Made by a program: the position numbers and the translations under genes
Shown here: piece after piece, positions 1 through 6,694 of the stretch
Numbering within the stretch: position 1 is the first letter of the stretch
Layout: every line of letters starts with the position of its first letter
DNA from: Actinomycetota bacterium
GTDB lineage: Bacteria > Actinomycetota > Thermoleophilia > Solirubrobacterales > Solirubrobacteraceae
Direction: 5' to 3'
Assembly (NCBI GenBank): GCA_009699615.1
Contig: WLNV01000064.1
Location: forward strand, 1 to 7,850
DNA: 7,850 nt
Notes under the pieces: generated by a model
What the model was told of the DNA's origin: nothing
The model's input: only the letters and a program-made list of their open reading frames with translations
The model's database searches: none

Positions 1-1
1 C

Positions 2-154
2 GACGCAATCGCACTCCACTGCCTCCCGGCCCATCCCGGTGAAGAGATCACCGCCGAACTGCTTTATGGCAAGCGTCAACGGATTTGGGATCAGGCAGAA
101 AACCGCCGTCACGCGCAGAAGGCGCTGCTCGAGTGGCTGCTTGCCGATCGTTAG
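2..154 (+). CDS. argF: Ornithine carbamoyltransferase, C-terminal fragment (5' end outside window)
   Basis: Only the last 50 codons are present, reading in frame from base 2 to a TAG at 152-154. The fragment carries the HCLP motif (HCLPAHPGEEIT), whose cysteine helps bind ornithine in ornithine carbamoyltransferases. It is followed by the family's C-terminal signature WDQAENRRHAQKALLEWLL, in which the ENR arginine and the HAQKALL helix are typical. The enzyme transfers the carbamoyl group of carbamoyl phosphate to ornithine to give citrulline, in cytosolic arginine synthesis. HCLP argues against aspartate carbamoyltransferase, though a related transcarbamylase with another amine substrate cannot be excluded from so short a piece. 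The next gene starts 27 bases downstream on the same strand, so co-transcription is possible. Confidence 0.9.
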   Translation, partial: DAIALHCLPAHPGEEITAELLYGKRQRIWDQAENRRHAQKALLEWLLADR

Positions 155-181
155 CGCGGCGATGCTGCGATCCTCACCTCA

Positions 182-1570
182 ATGACCGAGCAGCCGACAG
201 CAGAAGACGAACGCACGCGGATCGACCGCGGCGATCGTCTTGAGGTACGGATCGAAGGGCTCGCCAACGGCGGTAAGGGGATCGCGCGCGTTGCCGTAGC
301 CGATCGCAGCTACGTTATTTTTGTCCGCGACACGGTTCCTGGCGACCTTGTTCGGATTGAAGTAACGAAGCGCAAGCGCGCCTTCGCCGAGGCGCGGCCG
401 CTCGAGATGCTTGAGCCCGGCCCGGATCGGATCGAGCCGCTCGCCGACCATCCCGGTGCTGCGTGGCAGGTGCTCAGCTACGAGCGCCAACTGGAAGTCA
501 AGAGCGAACAGGTTGATGACGCGCTGCGAAGGATCGGCAAGCTCGACGGCTTCGAGCTTGAGCCGATCATCCCTGCGGTCGAGGAGTGGCGCTACCGCAA
601 CAAGCTTGAGTTCTCGTTTGGAGTTGAAGAGGACGGCACGCTCTGCTGCGGCTTCCATGCCCCTGGTTCTTGGTCGCGGATCCTGCCGATGGATGACTGC
701 CTACTCGCCTCCGAGGCCAGCAACCGAATCCGCGAAGCGGCGCTCGAGGTCTGCCAGGAGATGGGTCTCAAGGCTTACGACCGCCGCACGCACGAAGGAC
801 TGCTGCGCAACCTCGTCGTCCGTGAAGGGCGCCGCACCGGCCAGATCCAGGCCCGCATCGTCACCTCACCAGGCGACTTTGATCAGCGCCGTTTTGCCGA
901 CGCGATGATCGAAGCGGGCGCCATCAGCGTGATCCGCACCGTCGCCCCAAGCAGCGGGGAGACGACCCAGGGCGGCACCGACATCTTGATCGACGGCGTT
1001 GGCGCAATCGAAGAGGAATGCTCAGGGCTGCGCTTCTCACTCGGCAGCGAAGCTTTCTTCCAGACCAACACCGAGATGGCCGAGAAGCTCTACGCGACGG
1101 TTGGCGAGTACGCCGACCTGAAGGGCTGGGAGCGCGTCTACGACCTCTGCTGTGGGATCGGCTCGATCGGCCTGACTCTGGCACCGCGGGCCGGCGAAGT
1201 GATTGGCGTCGAGATCGTCGAAGAGGCGGTCGAGGATGCGCGCCGCAACGCGCGGAGCAACGAAATCACCAACGCCCGCTTCGTCGCCGGCAATGTCCGC
1301 GTCGTGCTTAAAGAGGACGTTGACGAACTGGGCCGCCCCGACTTGATCGTGCTTGACCCGCCGCGCTCTGGCCTGTCGGCCAAGGTGATCGGACGCGTCG
1401 CCGAGGCGGGTGCGAAACGGATCGTCTACGTCTCTTGCAACCCGACGACGCTGGCGCCAAACGCTGCGCAGATAGTTGAAGCGGGCTACAAGCTGGTTCG
1501 CGTGCGCCCTGTCGACATGTTCCCCCAGACGCCTCACATCGAGTGCGTTGCACTGTTCGAGCGGGCCTGA
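182..1570 (+). CDS. TRAM-domain RNA (uracil-5-)-methyltransferase, RumA/RlmD/RlmCD family
   Basis: A 462-residue SAM-dependent methyltransferase expected to make 5-methyluridine in 23S rRNA or tRNA. Residues 15-75 form a TRAM RNA-binding domain (RIEGLANGGKGIARV). The C-terminal half has the full catalytic set: FFQTN (292-296), the SAM-binding loop DLCCGIGSIG (321-330), DPPRSGL (392-398), the nucleophilic cysteine in SCNP (Cys419) and the general-base glutamate in PHIECV (Glu454). Length is normal for the family. The segment that usually carries three cysteines of a [4Fe-4S] cluster reads LADHPGAAWQVLSY (87-100), without cysteine; only the fourth position (MDDC, Cys173) seems kept, so the cluster is probably absent. 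The exact target base (E. coli U1939, U747 or another) cannot be told from sequence, so no symbol is given. The ATG at 182 is the first in-frame start after argF; no Shine-Dalgarno is evident. Confidence 0.93.
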   Translation: MTEQPTAEDERTRIDRGDRLEVRIEGLANGGKGIARVAVADRSYVIFVRDTVPGDLVRIEVTKRKRAFAEARPLEMLEPGPDRIEPLADHPGAAWQVLSYERQLEVKSEQVDDALRRIGKLDGFELEPIIPAVEEWRYRNKLEFSFGVEEDGTLCCGFHAPGSWSRILPMDDCLLASEASNRIREAALEVCQEMGLKAYDRRTHEGLLRNLVVREGRRTGQIQARIVTSPGDFDQRRFADAMIEAGAISVIRTVAPSSGETTQGGTDILIDGVGAIEEECSGLRFSLGSEAFFQTNTEMAEKLYATVGEYADLKGWERVYDLCCGIGSIGLTLAPRAGEVIGVEIVEEAVEDARRNARSNEITNARFVAGNVRVVLKEDVDELGRPDLIVLDPPRSGLSAKVIGRVAEAGAKRIVYVSCNPTTLAPNAAQIVEAGYKLVRVRPVDMFPQTPHIECVALFERA

Positions 1571-1576
1571 GGGTTT

Positions 1577-1591
1577 GAGCGCGATGCGCTC
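1577..1591 (+). terminator. Short perfect hairpin after the methyltransferase, possible weak terminator
   Basis: GAGCGC (1577-1582) and GCGCTC (1586-1591) form a perfect 6-bp stem with a GAT loop, starting 7 bases after the stop codon of the upstream gene. It lies in the largest non-coding gap of the window (1571-1629). The following bases (CTTGCAGTTCC) are only slightly T-rich, so it is not a classic intrinsic terminator. It could attenuate transcription or be chance in GC-rich DNA. Confidence 0.25.
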
Positions 1592-1610
1592 CTTGCAGTT
1601 CCGTAGTGAG

Positions 1611-1619
1611 AAGGGGAGG
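1611..1619 (+). promoter_or_regulatory. Shine-Dalgarno sequence that decides the FUSC-protein start
   Basis: AAGGGGAGG lies 10 bases before the ATG at 1630 and contains GGAGG, complementary to the 3' end of 16S rRNA. It is the clearest ribosome-binding site in the window. It falls inside the reading frame opened by an upstream GTG at 1606, which therefore is unlikely to be the true start. Confidence 0.6.
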
Positions 1620-1629
1620 GTTGGAGTCG

Positions 1630-2817
1630 ATGCTTGAGATGGCGATCGAGAAGATCACGCTGCGCGAGCGCTTCGACCACCTTCGCGCGGTTGCACCGCG
1701 GCTGGCGCTGGTCGCGCTGGCGGCGATGGTCTCCTATCTCGTCGCCCGCTACGTCGTAGGCCATCCGCATCCCTTCTTCGCGCCGATCTCGGCCGTGCTG
1801 GTGATGGGTGTTACGGCCGGCAGGACGGTCAAGCGCGCGCTCCAGTTGGCATTCGGAGTCGCGCTCGGGATCGCCGTCGCCGACCTGATGGTTCGCTACA
1901 CAGGCGTCGGCGCTTGGCAGCTCGGGCTCGTGATCTTCATCGTGATGTGCGTCGTTGTCTTTGCCGGTGGTGACCAGCTGGCGGTCAACCAGGCGGCCGC
2001 GAGTGGCGTGCTGGTCGCGATCCTTGCGATTCCCGCCGATCCGCACGGATTCTCGCGCCTAATCGACATTCTCGTTGGCTCCGGCGTCGCCCTGATCTTC
2101 ACGCTGGTGATCTTTCCGCTCAACCCGTCACGGCTGGCGAAAGATGCTCTTCATCCGGCACTCGACCAGATATCGATTGCGCTGCGAAAGATCGCCGACG
2201 CACTCGAGAGTGGCAGCTCGACGCAGGCCGACAGCGCCGTTGACGCTGCACGCGCGTTGGAGCACGATGTCGAGCCGCTGCGCGCCGCCGCCGCGCTTAG
2301 CGATGAGACCTCGCGCCTTGCGGTCGCCCGGCGCGGCCAGCTCAGCACCGTCGACCGCTACGCCTACGCCGTCGAGCAGGTGACGCGCGTCCAGGTCAGC
2401 GTCGTCTCCTTGGCTCGCGGCGCCTCGGGCGCGCTGCGCCAAGGCAACACGGTGCCGCCAACCGTGATCGTCGGCCTGCGCGATCTCGCCGAATCCGCCG
2501 ATCACGTTGCGGCATCGGTCACCGATAAGAAGGAACGCGACATCGCCCGCGTCGCTGCGCTGCGTGCCGCGACCGCCTCGTCGGCTGCGCTCGACCACAC
2601 ACGCAACTTGGCAGTCAGCATCGTCGTCGGTCAGGTGCGGATGATCGCCAACGATCTGCTGCGCGCGACCGGAATGACGCTCGAACAGGCGCGCCATGCG
2701 CTTCACACCAAGCCTGGCGGCGACGACGATGCCGTAATCCCGCTCGAGCCGCACTCACACGACCTGCTCGGGCTCCACGACGAGATTGAGGCCGCCCGCC
2801 CGCGCGGTGAAGGCTGA
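1630..2817 (+). CDS. FUSC / aromatic acid exporter (ArAE)-like membrane protein
   Basis: A 395-residue protein with an N-terminal membrane half and a C-terminal soluble half. Hydrophobic segments lie near residues 24-43, 51-64, 70-87, 97-113, 117-135 and 145-163, about six helices. The order of features (a first helix ending in a basic stretch, FFAPISAVLVMG, then GRTVKRALQLAFGVALG) matches the FUSC/ArAE family of fusaric-acid-resistance and p-hydroxybenzoic-acid efflux proteins. Residues 170-360 are soluble, alanine-rich and helical, as in half-size family members with one membrane unit. The expected role is export of aromatic acids or similar compounds across the inner membrane, but the substrate is unknown and many relatives are uncharacterised. 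I chose the ATG at 1630 over the in-frame GTG at 1606 (8 residues longer) because a good ribosome-binding site precedes it. A dehydrogenase gene starts 14 bases after its stop. Confidence 0.85.
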   Translation: MLEMAIEKITLRERFDHLRAVAPRLALVALAAMVSYLVARYVVGHPHPFFAPISAVLVMGVTAGRTVKRALQLAFGVALGIAVADLMVRYTGVGAWQLGLVIFIVMCVVVFAGGDQLAVNQAAASGVLVAILAIPADPHGFSRLIDILVGSGVALIFTLVIFPLNPSRLAKDALHPALDQISIALRKIADALESGSSTQADSAVDAARALEHDVEPLRAAAALSDETSRLAVARRGQLSTVDRYAYAVEQVTRVQVSVVSLARGASGALRQGNTVPPTVIVGLRDLAESADHVAASVTDKKERDIARVAALRAATASSAALDHTRNLAVSIVVGQVRMIANDLLRATGMTLEQARHALHTKPGGDDDAVIPLEPHSHDLLGLHDEIEAARPRGEG

Positions 2818-2831
2818 CTTAGACTGGCGCA

Positions 2832-3779
2832 ATGCTTGCCGTAACGATTGAAGAGAAGAAGCTGGTAATCGCCGAGCGTCCCGACCCCCTGCCGGGGGCC
2901 GGAGAGGTGCTGGTCCGAGTCCGCGCCGCCGGTCTCAACGGCGCCGATCAACTCCAGCTCCGCGGCGCCTACCCGCCGCCGCCCGGCTCTCCGCTTGACA
3001 TTCCCGGTCTTGAGCTGGCGGGTGAGGTCGTCTCCTGCGGCGCTGGAGCGGAGCGCTTCGCCGACGGCGACCGCGTTATGGCAATCGTCGGTGGCGGAGG
3101 CCAAGCCGAGCTGTGCGTGGTTCACGAGCGCCAGCTGATGCCGGTACCGGAGAGGCTTGACTGGCCCGCCGCTGGTGGCCTGCCGGAAACCTTCACGACG
3201 GCCCATGACGCGCTCTTCACGCAGGCCGACCTGCAGCTCGGCGAGCGGGTACTGATCAGCGGCGCCGCCGGCGGCGTGGGTACGGCCGCAATCCAGCTCG
3301 CTGCAGCAGCTGGTGCTCACGTGACCGCCTCGGTCAGAAATGAAGCCCTCCACAAGGAGGTCGCGGCGCTCGGCGCAGCCGTCGTCTGCAGCCCAGACGA
3401 GAGCGAAGCGCTCGGCCCGTACGACGTGTTGCTTGAGCTTGTTGGCGCACCCAATCTGGATGCCAACTTCACTGCCCTCGCCAGCCGCGCGCGGGTAGTT
3501 GTAATCGGCGTTGCGGCCGGCTTCCGCAGCGAACTGAACCTGCTGGCGCTGATGGGCAGCCGCGCTCAGATCTCCGGGTCGACGCTGCGAGCCCGCCCGC
3601 TTGAGGAGAAGGCGGCGACCGCGCGGGCGCTTGAGAAGCATGTCCTGGGCGGCTTCGGTGACGGGACCTTCCGTGTTCCGGTCGATCAAACCTTCCCGCT
3701 CGATCAGGCTGCCGCCGCCTACGAGAGTTTTGCCGCCGGCGGCAAATTTGGCAAGATCGTGCTCGTGAACGACCAATGA
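2832..3779 (+). CDS. Zinc-free NADPH:quinone oxidoreductase-type dehydrogenase (MDR superfamily)
   Basis: A 315-residue medium-chain dehydrogenase/reductase. The N-terminal GroES-like domain (about 1-115) has GEVLVRVRAAGLNGADQL and IPGLELAGEV. The Rossmann domain carries the nucleotide loop SGAAGGVGTAAIQ (143-155), an AAGGVG form typical of quinone oxidoreductases. The C-terminal segment ends in GGKFGKIVL. The cysteine/histidine ligands of zinc alcohol dehydrogenases are absent, so this is the QOR-like branch, including TP53I3/PIG3-like reductases, that reduces quinones or other alpha,beta-unsaturated carbonyls. The arginine after the second Rossmann strand (SVRN, Arg169) favours NADPH. The physiological substrate is not evident. 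Its stop codon overlaps the next start (ATGA, 3776-3779), so the two are probably translated together. Confidence 0.9.
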   Translation: MLAVTIEEKKLVIAERPDPLPGAGEVLVRVRAAGLNGADQLQLRGAYPPPPGSPLDIPGLELAGEVVSCGAGAERFADGDRVMAIVGGGGQAELCVVHERQLMPVPERLDWPAAGGLPETFTTAHDALFTQADLQLGERVLISGAAGGVGTAAIQLAAAAGAHVTASVRNEALHKEVAALGAAVVCSPDESEALGPYDVLLELVGAPNLDANFTALASRARVVVIGVAAGFRSELNLLALMGSRAQISGSTLRARPLEEKAATARALEKHVLGGFGDGTFRVPVDQTFPLDQAAAAYESFAAGGKFGKIVLVNDQ

Positions 3780-4138
3780 GCGTCAACGCAATCGAACGGT
3801 TCTGGCGCGCGCGCCAGCAGGGCGACTGGGACTCCGTCGCGGCGCTCGTTCGTTCCGGCGTCAGGATCTCGCTGCCGCATCAGGGCCGCGAGCCAAGTCG
3901 CGAGGAATATCTGTCGCTGCTGCACTTTGTCCACAACCCCGACAACAAGACGGTTGTCCAGCGCGTGATCACAGGTCGCGGCCTTGACATTGCCGTTCAT
4001 GCCCATGTCCAGCGGCCCGACACGATGCTCGTCTGCGCCGGGTTCTATGAGCTTCAGGAAGGGCTAATCCAGCGGATCGACGAGTTCTGGCTCGTGCCCG
4101 GCGGCGAACGCTTCCCTACGCGCGGCGGCGCGCGCTAG
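3776..4138 (+). CDS. SnoaL-like / NTF2-like fold small protein
   Basis: A 120-residue protein of the size and pattern of the NTF2-like superfamily: an N-terminal helix with an aromatic anchor (IERFWRARQQGDWDSVAALV), a loop reading ISLPHQGREPSREEYL, a mid segment with alternating hydrophobics, and a C-terminal strand pair ending GLIQRIDEFWLVPGG. In SnoaL-like and ketosteroid-isomerase-like proteins this cone-shaped fold binds small hydrophobic ligands and may isomerise, cyclise or simply carry them. No specific catalytic residue can be assigned, so function is unknown. The ATG overlaps the dehydrogenase stop by four bases, which suggests a shared substrate or pathway. The gene ends 6 bases before the stop of a convergent gene. 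The fold assignment is pattern recognition only. Confidence 0.75.
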   Translation: MSVNAIERFWRARQQGDWDSVAALVRSGVRISLPHQGREPSREEYLSLLHFVHNPDNKTVVQRVITGRGLDIAVHAHVQRPDTMLVCAGFYELQEGLIQRIDEFWLVPGGERFPTRGGAR

Positions 4139-4144
4139 AGCCGA

Positions 4145-4798
4145 CTAGTAGGGAGGAAGGTCGCCCCACCAGTCGCCAAGCGAGCGGAAGGCGGCCCAGA
4201 AGTCGCGCTTTGAATCTTCAGCGTCGAGCGAGTCATCGATGTTCGGCGTGACGAGGACATCGCAGGCGTCGGTCAGCGGCTGAATCTCTCCAGGCTTCCA
4301 TTCGACCTCCTGCGCCAACGGCAGCTCCAACTCGTTGAGTGCCGTCATCGCCGGCTCACCCATAACGACGATGATCCGCGGTTGGACAATCGCGATCTCC
4401 TCAGCAACTCGGGCCAGGCAGGCCGGGTCAGCGACAGCCGGGTCGCCGACCGGGCACTTGACGAAGAGTGTTCCGTAAACGGCAAGCGGGTCGATGTTCA
4501 GACGGCTGAGCGACTTGCGCATCGCATTGCCGGAGCGACCGTAGAAGGCGACGCCCTCCTCAATCTCGGAGACGGTGGGGGTGTACTTGACGAGCATGAT
4601 GTCGGCCTGCGGGTGGCCGGATCCAAGCACCGGCATCAGATTGCCACGCGGGCAATGGCTGCAGCCTTGGACATCGCGTGACAGCGAGTTGATCTCGCGG
4701 ATCGCTCGCTCCAGGTACTTCTCGCGGATCTCGTCTTCGGTTGCAGGCATCGGCTCAGTCAGTTTCGACGGTCGCTGCGGTTCTCCCTTTCCCTGCAT
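4145..4798 (-). CDS. Uracil-DNA-glycosylase-fold Fe-S protein lacking canonical catalytic motifs
   Basis: A 217-residue protein matching the UDG superfamily, closest in outline to family 4/5 enzymes. Four cysteines fit an Fe-S cluster: Cys46 and Cys49 (CSHC), then Cys115 (VKCP) and Cys127. The central fold is recognisable: ADIMLV, then AFYGRSGNAMRKSL where family 4 has PFxGRxG, then VYGTLFVKCP where it has vYItNvvKCrP, then QPRIIVVMGEPAMTAL where it has PkvIvaLGxxA. Motif 1 (GEAPG in family 4) is instead VKYTPT (70-75), and the C-terminal His-Pro-Ser motif is VTPNIDD (183-189), so activity as a standard glycosylase is doubtful. The C-terminus ends FWAAFRSLGDWWGDLPPY. The ATG at 4798 overlaps the upstream stop (TGATG), implying translational coupling; a second in-frame ATG at 4750 (residue 17) is possible because the first 16 residues look unconserved. 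Confidence 0.8.
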   Translation of the reverse strand: MQGKGEPQRPSKLTEPMPATEDEIREKYLERAIREINSLSRDVQGCSHCPRGNLMPVLGSGHPQADIMLVKYTPTVSEIEEGVAFYGRSGNAMRKSLSRLNIDPLAVYGTLFVKCPVGDPAVADPACLARVAEEIAIVQPRIIVVMGEPAMTALNELELPLAQEVEWKPGEIQPLTDACDVLVTPNIDDSLDAEDSKRDFWAAFRSLGDWWGDLPPY

Positions 4799-6690
4799 CA
4801 GCGCTTGCGTGCGGATCTGCGCGCCTTGCGCTTGCGCGCAACGCGCCGCGCGCTCTCGGGCGTCGCTTTGGTCTGGATGAACTTCAGCGCCTGCACGTAG
4901 ACGTAGTTCGTAGGAGTCGTGTGAATCTCGGCTTCTCGCAGCGATTCGAGGAACTCCTCAGGGCCGTCGAAGTCGCGCATCCGCACACGTGCCGTGCCCA
5001 GCCCCTGAGTGACGTGTGAGTCCGAGCCTGCCGCCGCCGGGATTCGGTACTTGGCAGCAAAGCGCGCGGCCTCCTCGTTGAAGCTGTCGAGCGCGACGCG
5101 CGGGTTGTAGATCTCGATCAGGTCGATCTGGTCGACGATCGGCAGCAGGTGTTCGTAGTCGGGGATCGCGTGCATGCGATCGAACGGGTGCGGCACGTAG
5201 ACGAGGCCGCCCTGACGTTTGATCTCGGCAACGGTTTCAACGAGCGTCATCCCGCGCTCGATCTTCTCCTTGATGAAGAGCCCGATCACCTCTCCCTGGT
5301 TGGCGGTCTTGACCTCTTCGGCAAGGATCACCTTGACGCCGTACTGCTCGCAGATCGCGGCAGCGGCGACGGCGCCTGAGATCTCGTTGTGTTCGGTCAC
5401 GGCGATCGCGCCGAGGCCGCGGTCACGGGCCGTCTCAAGCAGCGACTCGACCGGCGTCGCGCAGTCATGGCTGTGGTCGGTGTGCATGTGAAGGTCAACG
5501 TCGATCAGTGGTCGCAACGCCAGCTTGCGTGCCAGCGCGGGGTTGCCCTCGAGCGGCTTCCGGCGGCCAGCGACCTGCTGGTAGATCTGCTCCAGCTCGT
5601 CGGCGACCTGCTCCCAGCTGCGCGGCTTGGCGGAGGCACCTAGTCGCTCGCGCAGCGCGTCGTCGTTCAGCAGCCGCGAGATCTGCGCAGCAAGTGTCGT
5701 CAGCTCGCGCGGCGGGAACAGCAGTCCGCGCTCGCCGTCTCCGAGTACCTCCTCGTAGACCGGCAGCCGCGATGCGACCACCGCCGCGCCGGCCGCGCTG
5801 GCGCGCGCCAGCAGCGCCGGCTGCGGCATCGCGCCGGATGACGCAGCGACGAGGATGTCTGCGCTCGCAAGCAGATCGTCGGTTGACGCCTCGCGCGGGT
5901 CGACGTAGCTGACGCAGGCAGCGATCTCGGCCCGCAGCGGTGTTGAGGCTCGGCCGCTGCTGCTGCTGACAACCAGTTCCCACGGCCGGTCGCTGGTGAT
6001 CAAGCGAAGCGAGCGGAGCAGCAGTCTCAGGGCTGGGCGCTCCTCCTCGTCGACGAAGACAATCCGCAGCGGAGTGTTCTCGCCTGCTGGTTCGCGCTTG
6101 CTTTTCAGCGCAGGCGCGCCGGGCGAGAGCAGCGGGTATTCGGCCGGGAAGTGCCGCTTCATCATTGCTGCCGTCGTTCCGTAGCTGGCCGTCCGCGCGT
6201 CCAGCCGTCCAAAGAGCGACCGCACAAGCTTGCGCGTGACCTGCGTAGCGACGTGCCGTTCGGCAGGAGCGTGGAACGAGCCGACGTTGAGTGAACTTGA
6301 TGCGCGCAGCGCCGCGCTCGTGATTGACGGCGCGAAGGGTTCATGCAGGTGGCAGATGTCGAGCGGGGTCTGTTCGAAGAACGCTCCGAGCGTGCGCGTC
6401 GTGTCGCTCGGCAGCGCCAGCCTGCGCCTCCCCGGCGCAGCTTCAAGCGATTGTCCAACGGCAACAACCAGCGGCGACCCACCCGCACCGTCGAGCAGCT
6501 CGCCCGTGCCACTTCTTATCAGTCGCCGACCGTCACGGACCTTGGCGGCCGAGGTCGACGGCGCAATGATTACGACTCGGTGACCGCGAGCGACGAGTTC
6601 GTCGCCAACTCTGCCGACGAACTCGTTGACTTCGCTCGGCAGCTCCCAAGCAAACGGTGTTACCTGCGCGATCGAAAGCTTCTGGTCCAC
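4798..6690 (-). CDS. Degenerate GT4-like glycosyltransferase fused to a PHP-domain phosphoesterase
   Basis: From a GTG at 6690 this encodes 630 residues. Residues 5-375 resemble a GT4 (GT-B fold) glycosyltransferase: SIAQVTPFAW at the first strand, ARGHRVVIIAP, ICHLHEPFAP (112-121), SFHAP (138-142), and a C-terminal half with YEEVLGDGERGLLFPP. Residues 395-605 are a PHP domain with all expected metal ligands: HxH (His401, His403 in DLHMHTDHSH), His434 (VTEHNE), Glu458/459 (LAEEV), His501 (VPHPF), and Asp557 and His559 (GSDSH). PHP domains hydrolyse phosphoesters with a cluster of metal ions. The GT half has lost the usual donor-site residues. The last 17 residues contain 11 Arg/Lys. An ATG at 6822 would add 44 Ser/Arg-rich residues but overlap ino1 by 128 bases; the GTG lies 4 bases after the ino1 stop and just before the conserved first strand, so I prefer it. 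Substrate unknown. Confidence 0.82.
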   Translation of the reverse strand: MDQKLSIAQVTPFAWELPSEVNEFVGRVGDELVARGHRVVIIAPSTSAAKVRDGRRLIRSGTGELLDGAGGSPLVVAVGQSLEAAPGRRRLALPSDTTRTLGAFFEQTPLDICHLHEPFAPSITSAALRASSSLNVGSFHAPAERHVATQVTRKLVRSLFGRLDARTASYGTTAAMMKRHFPAEYPLLSPGAPALKSKREPAGENTPLRIVFVDEEERPALRLLLRSLRLITSDRPWELVVSSSSGRASTPLRAEIAACVSYVDPREASTDDLLASADILVAASSGAMPQPALLARASAAGAAVVASRLPVYEEVLGDGERGLLFPPRELTTLAAQISRLLNDDALRERLGASAKPRSWEQVADELEQIYQQVAGRRKPLEGNPALARKLALRPLIDVDLHMHTDHSHDCATPVESLLETARDRGLGAIAVTEHNEISGAVAAAAICEQYGVKVILAEEVKTANQGEVIGLFIKEKIERGMTLVETVAEIKRQGGLVYVPHPFDRMHAIPDYEHLLPIVDQIDLIEIYNPRVALDSFNEEAARFAAKYRIPAAAGSDSHVTQGLGTARVRMRDFDGPEEFLESLREAEIHTTPTNYVYVQALKFIQTKATPESARRVARKRKARRSARKR

Positions 6691-6694
6691 CCGC

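Noticed and set aside
1037..1537. Long open frame on the minus strand inside the methyltransferase gene (166 residues), and a similar one at 179-658
   Set aside because: Both lie opposite a well-conserved gene. Their translations show no recognisable motif and have the Arg/Ala/Asp-rich look of GC-rich shadow frames.
1593..1620. TTGCAG at 1593-1598 as a -35 promoter element for the FUSC gene
   Set aside because: No plausible -10 element lies 16-19 bases downstream; that position is the purine-rich ribosome-binding site.
2703..3776. 357-residue open frame on the minus strand opposite the quinone oxidoreductase
   Set aside because: It covers the dehydrogenase almost exactly, has no family motif, and the plus strand carries a clear MDR domain. 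Long antisense frames are expected at this GC content.
4119..4134. CGCGCG hairpin as an intrinsic terminator
   Set aside because: It lies within coding sequence, no T-run follows on either strand, and such stems arise readily in GC-rich DNA.
5508..5912. Plus-strand frame opposite the GT4-like domain (134 residues)
   Set aside because: Ala/Arg/Pro-rich low-complexity translation with no fold signature; a shadow of the minus-strand gene.
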